DNA of 64,000 nt from Pseudomonas sp. G2-4. Its GTDB lineage: Bacteria; Pseudomonadota; Gammaproteobacteria; Pseudomonadales; Pseudomonadaceae. How positions within the stretch are numbered: the stretch's first letter is position 1; each line of letters starts with the position of its first letter. The notes under the pieces were generated by a model. That model saw only the letters and a list, made by a program, of their open reading frames with translations. It had not been told where the DNA came from and did not search any database. Location of the stretch: contig NZ_CP125957.1 in assembly GCF_030064125.1 (NCBI RefSeq), forward strand, positions 372,001 to 436,000, in the 5' to 3' direction. The translations under genes and the position numbers were made by a program. Positions 8,576 through 16,533 of this stretch are shown here, in pieces.

Positions 8576-9271
8576 TCAGCGATTCTGGCGTTGTTGTAAC
8601 AACAGGTTGCTGAAACCACTGCCAGCCAATTGTTTCTGTGCCTTGGTCAGCTCTTCGCGGTTGCTGAACGGGCCAACCAGCACGCGGTACCAGGTTTCGT
8701 CCTTCACGGTCCCGGACTCCACCGCCACGGACTGGCCCAGCAGAATGATCTGTGCCCGTACCTTGTCGGCGTCGGCCTCCTTGCGGAACGAGCCGGCCTG
8801 GAGGAAGAACTTGGTCACCGGCGCGGCTTTCTGCACAGGTGGGGCCGGTGGCGGTGTGATGCCGGCCAGCGCCGCCTGGGCGCGGGCGGTGTCGATCTTC
8901 GCCGCTTCGGCCGGGGTCACTGGCGTCGTCGGCACTTGCGGGGTCGGCAGGGTTTTCTCCGGCACGGCATCGGGCGGCACGATGACTTCCGATTCCGGCA
9001 ACAGGGTGTAGAAGTCGTACTTCGGCTTCACCGGTTGCGTCGGGCTCGGCGGGGTCTTGTTGGCCTCGGCGATGCGCGTGGCTTTCTGCTGCTCTTGCCG
9101 GACGCGCTTGACGTCATCGCCTTGGCCCGGATCCAGCTTCATCAGGAACACGATGAAAGCGCCAACGGTCAGGCCGATGGCCATCCACAACCAGCCCGGA
9201 ATCGGCTTCTTGGCCGGGGCCTGGTAACGGCTGGCGCCACGTTTGGGGGCAGGTTTTTTCTTGGCGGCCAA
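8576..9271 (-). CDS. SPOR-domain membrane protein (FtsN-like)
   Basis: A 231-residue bitopic inner-membrane protein. A Lys-rich cytoplasmic tail (1-24) precedes one membrane helix (about 25-44, [20 protein letters not shown]). A Pro/Thr-rich periplasmic linker follows, and a SPOR domain (about 150-228) starts [25 protein letters not shown] domains bind denuded septal peptidoglycan, so a role in division or wall remodelling is expected. The same arrangement is annotated as FtsN or cell-division protein in pseudomonads. The start codon is TTG, one base after the argS stop, suggesting translational coupling. A REPIN separates it from hslV. Confidence 0.9.
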   Translation of the reverse strand: MAAKKKPAPKRGASRYQAPAKKPIPGWLWMAIGLTVGAFIVFLMKLDPGQGDDVKRVRQEQQKATRIAEANKTPPSPTQPVKPKYDFYTLLPESEVIVPPDAVPEKTLPTPQVPTTPVTPAEAAKIDTARAQAALAGITPPPAPPVQKAAPVTKFFLQAGSFRKEADADKVRAQIILLGQSVAVESGTVKDETWYRVLVGPFSNREELTKAQKQLAGSGFSNLLLQQRQNR

Positions 9272-9272
9272 C

Positions 9273-11009
9273 TTACATGCGCTCCAGGGTTTCCAGGCCC
9301 AGCAGTTCCAGGCCTTGCTTGAGCGTACGACCGGTCAGCGCGGCGAGGCGCAGGCGGCTCTGCATTTGCTCTGGGGTTTGTGCGTTGAGGATCGGGCAGT
9401 TCTCGTAGAAGCTGGAAAACAGGCCGGCCACATCGTACAGGTAAGCGCACAGGGTGTGCGGCGTGCCCTTGTCGGCGACGTTGTTCAGCACTTCGCCAAA
9501 CTGCGCCAGTTTCGCCGCCAGCTCCTGTTCTTGAGCGGCTTCAAGCACGATCTGGCCGTCCACTTCATTGAAGCCCTTGCCGAGTTTGCGGAACACCCCG
9601 GCCACACGGGTGTAGGCGTACAGCAGGTAGGGCGCGGTGTTACCTTCGAAATTGAGCATCAGGTCGAAGTTGAAGCTGTAGTCGCTGGTGCGGTGCTTGG
9701 ACAGGTCGGCGTATTTCACCGCGTCGATGCCCACCACCTTGGCGATCTTGCGCAGTTCGTCCTCGGCCAGGTCCGGGTTCTTGCCCTTGACCAGGGTGTA
9801 GGCGCGATCCTGGGCTTCGGTCAGCAGGTCGATCAGTTTCACCGTGCCGCCATCGCGGGTCTTGAACGGACGGCCGTCGGCGCCGTTCATGGTGCCGAAG
9901 CCCATGTGTTCCATTTCCATCGGATGGGTCACGAAGCCGGCCTGGCGCGCCACCTCAAACACCTGCTGGAAGTGCAGGGCCTGACGCTGGTCGACGAAAT
10001 ACAGGACCCGATCCGCCTTGAGCACGCCGTTGCGGTAGCGCACGGCCGCCAGGTCGGTGGTGGCGTACAGGTAGCCGCCGTCGGCCTTGACGATGATCAC
10101 CGGCAGCGGCTCGCCGTCGGCCGTCTTGAACTGGTCGAGGAACACGCACTGGGCGCCGTTGCTTTCCACCAGCATGCCCTTGGCCTTGAGGTCGTTGACC
10201 ACGTTGATCAGGTCATCGTTGTAGGCGCTTTCGCCCATCACGTCGGCCATGGTCAGTTTGACGTTCAGCAGCTCGTAGATTTTCTGGCAGTGGGACAGGG
10301 AGATGTCCTTGAACTTGGTCCACAGCGCCAGGCACTCGGCATCGCCGGCCTGCAGCTTGACCACCAGGCCGCGGGCGCGATCGGCGAACTCGGGCGACTC
10401 GTCGAAGCGTTGCTTGGCGGCGCGGTAGAAGTTCTCCAGGTCCGACAGCTCGTCGCTGGTGATCGGATTTTCCTGCAGGTAGGCCATCAGCATGCCGAAC
10501 TGAGTGCCCCAGTCGCCGACGTGGTTCTGGCGGATCACCGTGTCGCCGAGAAACTCCAGGACCCGGGCCACGCCGTCACCGATGATGGTCGAGCGCAAGT
10601 GGCCGACATGCATTTCCTTGGCGAGGTTGGGGGCCGAGAGGTCGACCACGGTGCGCTGCAACGGGCCGGCCTTGCGTACGCCGATGTGGGCGTCGGCCAG
10701 GGCCGCGTCCAGGCGCGAGGCCAGGGCCTGGGTGTTCTGGAAGAAATTGATGAACCCGGGGCCGGCAATGTCAGCCTTGCTGACGTTCTCGTCGGCCGGC
10801 AGCGCGGCGATGATTTTCTCCGCCAGGTCCCGCGGCTTCATGCCGGCCGGCTTGGCGAGCATCATCGCGATGTTGCTGGCGAAGTCGCCGTGGGTCTTGT
10901 CGCGGGTGTTTTCGACCTGAATCGCCGGCGACAGGCCTTCTGGCAGCACACCTTCAGTGACGAGTTGGGCGATGGCTTGCTGGATGAGCTGGCGAATGGT
11001 GTCTTTCAT
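9273..11009 (-). CDS. argS: Arginyl-tRNA synthetase
   Basis: A 578-residue class I aminoacyl-tRNA synthetase charging tRNA-Arg. It shows the N-terminal Add-1 domain (residues 1-100), the HIGH-like motif ([20 protein letters not shown]), the Rossmann core with [17 protein letters not shown], and the C-terminal DALR anticodon-binding domain ([20 protein letters not shown] onward). The ATG at 11009 ([15 protein letters not shown]) fits the family, while a TTG five codons upstream is also in frame. It ends one base before the SPOR-domain gene, with which it probably forms an operon. Confidence 0.98.
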   Translation of the reverse strand: MKDTIRQLIQQAIAQLVTEGVLPEGLSPAIQVENTRDKTHGDFASNIAMMLAKPAGMKPRDLAEKIIAALPADENVSKADIAGPGFINFFQNTQALASRLDAALADAHIGVRKAGPLQRTVVDLSAPNLAKEMHVGHLRSTIIGDGVARVLEFLGDTVIRQNHVGDWGTQFGMLMAYLQENPITSDELSDLENFYRAAKQRFDESPEFADRARGLVVKLQAGDAECLALWTKFKDISLSHCQKIYELLNVKLTMADVMGESAYNDDLINVVNDLKAKGMLVESNGAQCVFLDQFKTADGEPLPVIIVKADGGYLYATTDLAAVRYRNGVLKADRVLYFVDQRQALHFQQVFEVARQAGFVTHPMEMEHMGFGTMNGADGRPFKTRDGGTVKLIDLLTEAQDRAYTLVKGKNPDLAEDELRKIAKVVGIDAVKYADLSKHRTSDYSFNFDLMLNFEGNTAPYLLYAYTRVAGVFRKLGKGFNEVDGQIVLEAAQEQELAAKLAQFGEVLNNVADKGTPHTLCAYLYDVAGLFSSFYENCPILNAQTPEQMQSRLRLAALTGRTLKQGLELLGLETLERM

Positions 11010-11161
11010 GGTCTTCTCTTTCAACCGCAGGCGCGGCGGCGCTTCGATGCGCTGGTGGAAAAACTGGGCATTATCCGTGGCCCGGACGAGCTTGCCAACT
11101 GTAGCGGGTCGGTTGGGGCTGTGGGGTGATTATTCTGGGTGGCCTGGATGTATGCGATCCA

Positions 11162-11254
11162 CCTGTGGGAGCGAGCTTGCTCGCGATAGCGGTGGGTCAG
11201 TGACGGTGATGTCGGCTGTGCCGTCGCAATCGCGAGCAAGCTCGCTCCCACAGG
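11162..11254. repeat. REPIN (family A)
   Basis: CCTGTGGGAGCGAGCTTGCT is inverted against a right arm ending GCTCGCTCCCACAGG. It lies between argS and the 3' end of priA. Confidence 0.9.
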
Positions 11255-11272
11255 GGCAGGCTTGTGGTCCAT

Positions 11273-13492
11273 TCAATACAAATCCACCGGATCCACATCC
11301 AGCGACCAGCGCACCGCCCGCCCACTGGGCATCTGTTCCAGCACCAGCAGCCAGGCGCTCAATAGCCGATGCAGCGGCGCCCGGGCATTGGCCTGTAATA
11401 ACAGTTGTGCCCGATAGCGCCCGGCCCGCCGCTCCATCGGGGCCGGCACCGGGCCGAGCAGTTCGATGCCAGTGAGGGCCTGCTGCGCCAGCAAGCGTTC
11501 GGCCTCGCTGCAGGCCTCGTCGAGGAAGCTTTCGGCCTGCCCGGGCTTATGGGCTTCGGCCCGCAGCAACGCCAGGTGTGCAAAGGGCGGCAGGCCGGCG
11601 CTGCGACGTTCGCTCAAGGCCTGTTCGGCGAAGGCGAAGTAGCCTTGCTCGGTCAATTGGATCAGCAGCGGATGATCGGCCAAGTGCGTCTGGATGATGA
11701 CTTTGCCCGGCTCTTCGGCTCGTCCGGCTCGGCCCGCGACCTGGACGATCAACTGTGCCATTCGCTCGCTGGCGCGGAAATCGCCGGAGAACAGCCCGCC
11801 GTCGGCGTCCAGGATCGACACCAGTGTGACCCGGGGGAAGTGATGCCCTTTGGCAAGCATCTGCGTGCCTACCAGGATGCACGGCTGGCCTTTTTGAATG
11901 GTCGCGAACAATTGGTTCATCGCGTCTTTGCGCGACGTGCTGTCGCGATCCACCCGCAGTACCGGGTAATCGGGAAACAGAATGCCCAGCCGTTCTTCAG
12001 CGCGTTCGGTGCCAGCGCCGACGGGGCGCAAGTCCACTTTGCCGCATTGCGGGCAATGCCTTGGCACTCGTTCGGCGTGTCCGCAATGGTGGCAGCGCAG
12101 CTCGCCGTGGCGTTGATGCACGGTCATCCGGGCGTCGCAACGTTCGCAGCCGGACATCCAGCCGCAATCGTGACACAGCAGGGTCGGGGCGAAACCACGA
12201 CGATTGAGAAACACCAAGACCTGCTGCCCGGCAGCCAGGGTCTGGCCGATGGCTTGCTGCATCGGCCCGGAAATACCGCTGTCCAGCGGGCGACTTTTCA
12301 CATCCAGGCGCAGGAAGCGCGGTTGTTTGGCGCCGCCGGCCCGTTCGTTCAGGCGCAGCAGGCCGTAGCGACCGGTGTAGGCGTTGTGCAGGCTTTCCAG
12401 GGACGGCGTCGCCGAACCGAGCACGATGGGAATGTTTTCCTGGCGAGCGCGCACCAGTGCCAGGTCGCGGGCGTGGTAACGCAGACCTTCCTGCTGTTTA
12501 TAGGAGCCGTCGTGTTCTTCGTCGATGATGATCAGGCCGGGGTTCTTCATCGGCGTGAACAGGGCCGAGCGGGTGCCGATGATGATGTCGGCCTCGCCGT
12601 CCCGGGCGGCAAGCCAGGCTTCCAGGCGTTCGCGGTCGTTGACCGCTGAGTGCACCAGGGCGATCCGGGCGTTGAAACGCTGTTCGAAGCGCGCCAGGGT
12701 TTGTGGGCCGAGGTTGATTTCCGGGATCAGCACCAGGGCCTGCTTGCCGGCTTCCAGGGTCTGGCGGATCAGTTGCAGGTAGACTTCGGTCTTGCCGCTG
12801 CCGGTGACGCCCGCCAGCAGAAAGGCGTGATAGCTGTCGAAACCTGCGCTGATTGCCTCGCAAGCGGCCCGCTGCTCGGCATTGAGCGGCAATTCCGGCT
12901 GGGCCAGCCAATGTTCATGGCGGGCGCCGGGGGCGTGCCGGCGGACTTCTACTTGGACCAGGTCCTTGGCCAGCAACAGATCGAGGCTGTCCTTGCTGAG
13001 CATCAGTTTGCTCAGCACCTGATGGGCAACGCCGTGGGGGTGCTGGGCCAGGGTCGCCAGGGCCTCGCGCTGGCGCGGAGCGCGGGCGATGCGCGGATCG
13101 TCCAGCGAGGCGCCCGGTGTCACCGACCAGAACCGTTCCTGGCGTGCCTCGGCCGGTTCGCCCTGGCGCAGCAGCACCGGCAGCGCCCAGCTCAGGGTGT
13201 CGCCGAGACTGTGTTGGTAATACTGGGAGGTCCACAGGCACAGCTTGAACAGCGATGCAGGCAGCGGCGGCGTGGCATCGAGCAGGGCCAGGGCCGGTTT
13301 GAGTTTGTCGACCGGGACCTCGCTGTGGTCGGTGATCTCCACCAGGATCCCGATCATTTCCCGTCGGCCGAAGGGTACCCGCAGGCGCATGCCCGGTTGC
13401 AACTGGGCGCGCAGGACCCCGGCCGGGGCGCGGTAGTCGAACAGGCGGCGCAGAGGCGAAGGCAAGGCGAGGCGCAGAATGGCGTTGGGCAC
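11273..13492 (-). CDS. priA: Primosomal replication protein N' (PriA helicase)
   Basis: A 739-residue 3'-5' DNA helicase that reloads the replisome at stalled forks. The N-terminal DNA-binding region is followed by Walker A GVTGSGKT (228-235) and DEEH box IIIDEEH (324-327). A double zinc-finger cluster (CHDCGW...CERCDAR...CHHCGH...CPQCG, about 445-490) and the C-terminal helicase lobe complete it. The start is a GTG at 13492 (VPNAILRLALPSPLRRLFDYRAP), which matches the conserved N-terminus. The frame continues upstream, but only through REPIN sequence. A REPIN lies at each end of the gene. Confidence 0.97.
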   Translation of the reverse strand: MPNAILRLALPSPLRRLFDYRAPAGVLRAQLQPGMRLRVPFGRREMIGILVEITDHSEVPVDKLKPALALLDATPPLPASLFKLCLWTSQYYQHSLGDTLSWALPVLLRQGEPAEARQERFWSVTPGASLDDPRIARAPRQREALATLAQHPHGVAHQVLSKLMLSKDSLDLLLAKDLVQVEVRRHAPGARHEHWLAQPELPLNAEQRAACEAISAGFDSYHAFLLAGVTGSGKTEVYLQLIRQTLEAGKQALVLIPEINLGPQTLARFEQRFNARIALVHSAVNDRERLEAWLAARDGEADIIIGTRSALFTPMKNPGLIIIDEEHDGSYKQQEGLRYHARDLALVRARQENIPIVLGSATPSLESLHNAYTGRYGLLRLNERAGGAKQPRFLRLDVKSRPLDSGISGPMQQAIGQTLAAGQQVLVFLNRRGFAPTLLCHDCGWMSGCERCDARMTVHQRHGELRCHHCGHAERVPRHCPQCGKVDLRPVGAGTERAEERLGILFPDYPVLRVDRDSTSRKDAMNQLFATIQKGQPCILVGTQMLAKGHHFPRVTLVSILDADGGLFSGDFRASERMAQLIVQVAGRAGRAEEPGKVIIQTHLADHPLLIQLTEQGYFAFAEQALSERRSAGLPPFAHLALLRAEAHKPGQAESFLDEACSEAERLLAQQALTGIELLGPVPAPMERRAGRYRAQLLLQANARAPLHRLLSAWLLVLEQMPSGRAVRWSLDVDPVDLY

Positions 13493-13543
13493 GCAGGGGG
13501 ATCTCGGTAGACGGACAAGTTCACAAGGCTGAGCGCGATCCAA

Positions 13544-13632
13544 TGTGGGCGCGAGCTTGCTCGCGATAGCGGCGTACCAGTCAACATTCATGCTGCTGAC
13601 TCAGCGCTATCGCGAGCAAGCTCGCTCCCACA
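13544..13632. repeat. REPIN (family A) with one altered arm
   Basis: The left arm TGTGGGCGCGAGCTTGCTCG differs at one position from the family consensus. The right arm ends in GCTCGCTCCCACA. It lies in the divergent priA-rpmE region and could lie in the 5' leader of priA. Confidence 0.88.
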
Positions 13633-13685
13633 GGGAATTGTGCTTGAGGCCGGGAGCCTAGCAGACGGTTGGTACAAGTCATAGC

Positions 13686-13713
13686 TTGCGCGATTGATGT
13701 TGTCTGGTAGAAT
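13686..13713 (+). promoter_or_regulatory. Sigma-70 promoter candidate for rpmE
   Basis: TTGCGC (-35), a 16-base spacer and TAGAAT (-10) lie about 70 bases before the rpmE start. The -10 is good and the -35 moderate. Confidence 0.5.
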
Positions 13714-13783
13714 CCGCGGCCTAATTACGTGCGGTATTCAACAATAGTGTTGGGTGGCGGCACGCTAGCCTGAGGAAAACAGC

Positions 13784-14008
13784 ATGAAAACCGATATCCA
13801 TCCGGAATACCCAGAAATTGCCGTGACTTGCAGCTGCGGCAACAAGTTCGAAACGCGTTCGACCTACGGCAAAGCCCTGTCGATCGACGTTTGCAACGAA
13901 TGCCACCCGTTCTACACCGGTAAGCAGAAGACCCTGGATACCGGCGGCCGCGTTCAGAAGTTCGCCGATCGTTTCGGTGCTTTCGGCAAAGCTGCTCCAA
14001 AGGCCTGA
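13784..14008 (+). CDS. rpmE: 50S ribosomal protein L31 (zinc-binding form)
   Basis: A 74-residue ribosomal protein L31. Cys16, Cys18, Cys37 and Cys40 form the zinc site of the C+ type, the form that the zinc-free paralogue RpmE2 replaces under zinc limitation. The conserved HPxYxxI and [13 protein letters not shown] motifs are present. A terminator follows 48 bases downstream and overlaps the start of the next gene. It is divergent from priA, as in other pseudomonads. Confidence 0.97.
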   Translation: MKTDIHPEYPEIAVTCSCGNKFETRSTYGKALSIDVCNECHPFYTGKQKTLDTGGRVQKFADRFGAFGKAAPKA

Positions 14009-14019
14009 GGCTGATCATT

Positions 14020-14835
14020 TTGGATGGTCGTCTCGACTGCTCCAGACTGATAAAGAAGGCGTCCCTTGTGGGCGCCTTTTTTGTGTCTGCGATTTGGCTC
14101 ACGGGCGCCCAGGCGTTGTGCCCGGCACCCACGGGCCTGACCCAAGTGACGGTCCAGCGCGTGGTGGATGGCGACACCCTGCGCCTGACCGATGGCCGCA
14201 GCGTGCGCATGATTGGCCTCAATAGCCCTGAGCTGGGGCGGCAGGGGCGTTCCGACGAACCCTTCGCTGTCGCGGCTCGTCGACGTCTCGAAGCGCTGGT
14301 GAGTACCAGCGGAGGGCGTGTGGGATTATTGCCCGGCAAGGAAAACAAAGACCGCTACGGTCGCACGTTGGCCCATGTCTACAGCGGCGACGGCAAGAAT
14401 CTCGAAGCGCAATTGCTCGCCGAGGGCCTGGGTTTTCACGTGGCGGTGGCACCGAATGTCGATCTGGCGGACTGCCAGCGCGCCGCCGAACGTCAGGCGC
14501 GTGAAGCAGGCCTCGGGTTGTGGAAGCGTTCGCCGGTACTCGATACACGGCAAATCAAGGCCCCAGGCTTCGCCGTGCTCAGTGGCCGGGTCAGTGAAGT
14601 CCGGCGTAATCGTGGTGGTGTTTGGCTCGAATTACAGGACTCGGTTGTATTGCGCGTTGCACCCAATCTTCTGAAGCGTTTCGACAGGGTTTCGCTTGAG
14701 CATCTCAAGGGTCGTCAGATTGAAGCGCGCGGCTGGGTGGTCGATCGTTCGCGGCGTGAAGGGCTTAAGCAGGGACAAGCCCGTTGGTTGTTGCCGTTGA
14801 CCGATCCCGCCATGTTGAGCGTGATCTCTCAGTAA
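14020..14835 (+). CDS. Exported thermonuclease (SNase)-family protein
   Basis: A protein of up to 271 residues. After a signal peptide (KKASLVGAFFVSAIWLTGAQA, cleavage near AQA/LC) comes a staphylococcal nuclease-like domain with VVDGDTLRLTDG, RMIGLNSPELG and KDRYGRTLAHVY. The Arg, Glu and Arg that form the SNase active site are all represented. A further C-terminal OB-like region (about 190-260) follows. It is probably a secreted or periplasmic nuclease. The start is uncertain. The ATG at 14020 gives an unusual N-terminus, and the LysLys of the signal peptide lies about ten codons later, so an alternative start such as CTG at 14047 is possible. The rpmE terminator lies within these first codons. 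Confidence 0.8.
   Translation: MDGRLDCSRLIKKASLVGAFFVSAIWLTGAQALCPAPTGLTQVTVQRVVDGDTLRLTDGRSVRMIGLNSPELGRQGRSDEPFAVAARRRLEALVSTSGGRVGLLPGKENKDRYGRTLAHVYSGDGKNLEAQLLAEGLGFHVAVAPNVDLADCQRAAERQAREAGLGLWKRSPVLDTRQIKAPGFAVLSGRVSEVRRNRGGVWLELQDSVVLRVAPNLLKRFDRVSLEHLKGRQIEARGWVVDRSRREGLKQGQARWLLPLTDPAMLSVISQ
14056..14082 (+). terminator. rpmE terminator overlapping the start of the nuclease gene
   Basis: AAGGCG-t-CCC pairs with GGG-c-GCCTT around TTGT, followed by six T. It lies 48 bases after the rpmE stop but inside the 5' codons of the thermonuclease-like gene, so it may act as an attenuator of that gene. Confidence 0.7.
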
Positions 14836-14921
14836 GAAATTGTAGACATTTGTCCGTTTAATTGTATGCATGTAGCCCTTGTGTTTCGCGGCTCTTGGTC
14901 CAAAGTCGTAGGGTAGGGCGC

Positions 14922-14950
14922 TTGACAGGGGTGACTGGTCAGTCTTGTAG
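14922..14950 (+). promoter_or_regulatory. Sigma-70 promoter candidate for the malic enzyme gene
   Basis: Consensus TTGACA (-35), a 17-base spacer and TTGTAG (-10, weak) lie about 65 bases before the maeB start. Confidence 0.5.
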
Positions 14951-15016
14951 GGACTTTGCGAGGCGCGTATCCTCGGCGGTCCGTCTGTCCAACACAGTAA
15001 AAAGCGGAATGCCCAC

Positions 15017-16285
15017 ATGTCTGATCTGAAAACTGCCGCTCTCGAATATCACGCTCATCCTCGTCCAGGAAAGCTGAGTGTCGAGCTCACCAAGGCCACC
15101 GCTACTGCCCGCGATCTGTCGCTGGCCTACAGCCCCGGCGTAGCCGAACCAGTCCGCGAAATCGCTCGCGACCCTGAACTGGCCTACAAATACACCGGTA
15201 AGGGCAACCTGGTTGCAGTCATTTCTGATGGCACCGCGATTCTCGGCCTGGGTAACCTCGGCCCATTGGCTTCCAAGCCAGTCATGGAAGGCAAGGGTGT
15301 GCTGTTCAAGCGCTTCGCCGGTATCGACGTGTTCGACATCGAAGTCGACTCCGAAAGCCCGCAAGCCTTCATCGACACCGTCAAGCGCATCTCCATCACC
15401 TTCGGTGGCATCAACCTGGAAGACATCAAGGCCCCTGAGTGCTTTGAGATCGAACGTGCCCTGATCGAACAGTGCGACATCCCGGTGTTCCACGATGACC
15501 AGCACGGCACCGCCATCGTCACCGCGGCCGGCATGATCAACGCCCTGGAAATCGCCGGCAAAACCCTGCCTGAAGCCAAGATCGTCTGCCTGGGTGCCGG
15601 CGCTGCCGCCATCTCCTGCATGAAGTTGCTGGTGAGCATGGGCGCCAAGATCGAAAACATCTTCATGGTTGACCGTACCGGCGTGATCCATTCCGGCCGT
15701 GACGACCTGAACCAGTACAAGGCCGTGTTCGCCCACGCGACCGACAAGCGCTCCCTGGCGGACGCGCTGGACGGTGCCGACGTTTTCGTTGGCCTGTCGG
15801 GTCCGAACCTGCTGAGCCCGGAAAACCTGCTGCGCATGGCGCCGAACCCGATCGTGTTCGCCTGCTCGAACCCAGACCCGGAAATCTCCCCGGAACTGGC
15901 TCACGCCACCCGCAATGACGTGATCATGGCCACCGGCCGTTCGGACTACCCGAACCAGGTCAACAACGTACTGGGCTTCCCGTTCATCTTCCGTGGTGCC
16001 CTGGACGTTCGCGCCAAACGCATCAACGAAGAAATGAAAGTCGCGGCGGCCAACGCCCTGCGCGAACTGGCCAAGCTGCCGGTGCCTCAGGAAGTGTGCG
16101 ACGCCTACGGCGGCATTAAGTTGGAATTCGGTCGTGAGTACATCATTCCGAAACCAATGGACGCCCGCCTGATCACCCTGATCTCCGACGCCGTGGCCAA
16201 GGCCGCGATCGAGACGGGCGTGGCCACCCTGCCGTATCCGAAGAACTACCCGCTCAAGAGCGTGGATGACGTGTTCAACGGCTAA
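15017..16285 (+). CDS. maeB: NADP-dependent malic enzyme, short form
   Basis: A 422-residue malic enzyme that decarboxylates malate to pyruvate, probably making NADPH. It shows the [16 protein letters not shown] start, the metal/malate-binding [16 protein letters not shown] motif and a Rossmann dinucleotide fold ([16 protein letters not shown]). It lacks the phosphotransacetylase-like C-terminal half of the long (about 750-residue) MaeB proteins. Cofactor preference is inferred from the family and not read from the sequence. It is monocistronic, with its own promoter candidate and a strong terminator. Confidence 0.93.
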   Translation: MSDLKTAALEYHAHPRPGKLSVELTKATATARDLSLAYSPGVAEPVREIARDPELAYKYTGKGNLVAVISDGTAILGLGNLGPLASKPVMEGKGVLFKRFAGIDVFDIEVDSESPQAFIDTVKRISITFGGINLEDIKAPECFEIERALIEQCDIPVFHDDQHGTAIVTAAGMINALEIAGKTLPEAKIVCLGAGAAAISCMKLLVSMGAKIENIFMVDRTGVIHSGRDDLNQYKAVFAHATDKRSLADALDGADVFVGLSGPNLLSPENLLRMAPNPIVFACSNPDPEISPELAHATRNDVIMATGRSDYPNQVNNVLGFPFIFRGALDVRAKRINEEMKVAAANALRELAKLPVPQEVCDAYGGIKLEFGREYIIPKPMDARLITLISDAVAKAAIETGVATLPYPKNYPLKSVDDVFNG

Positions 16286-16304
16286 ACCGTTGTAGCGCTT
16301 CAAC

Positions 16305-16338
16305 GAAAACCCCGGCTCTTGCGAGTCGGGGTTTTTTG
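16305..16338 (+). terminator. Rho-independent terminator after malic enzyme gene
   Basis: AAAACCCCGGCTC pairs with GAGTCGGGGTTTT around TTGC, with a T run, 20 bases after the stop codon. Confidence 0.9.
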
Positions 16339-16371
16339 TTGCCTGCCGCTTTTATATGACCGCCACAAACC

Positions 16372-16465
16372 CCTGTGGGAGCGAGCTTGCTCGCGATTGC
16401 CATCTGGCAATCAACATTGATGCAAGCTGATCCGCCGCCATCGCGAGCAAGCTCGCTCCCACAGG
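16372..16465. repeat. REPIN (family A)
   Basis: CCTGTGGGAGCGAGCTTGCT is inverted against a right arm ending GCTCGCTCCCACAGG. It lies between the convergent malic enzyme and mrcA genes, flanked by a terminator on each side. Confidence 0.92.
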
Positions 16466-16481
16466 AATGAATGATGTGGCC

Positions 16482-16519
16482 AAAAAAAGCCCCGCACTGC
16501 TTTCGAAGGCGGGGCTTTT
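16482..16519 (-). terminator. Terminator of mrcA
   Basis: GCCCCGC and GCGGGGC pair around a 13-base loop with A/T runs on both sides. It can terminate the minus-strand mrcA transcript and probably works in both directions. Confidence 0.85.
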
Positions 16520-16533
16520 AAGATTGTCGCTGC

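Noticed and set aside
13493..13591. N-terminal extension of PriA
   Set aside because: It is translated REPIN sequence. The GTG at 13492 gives the conserved N-terminus and the family length.
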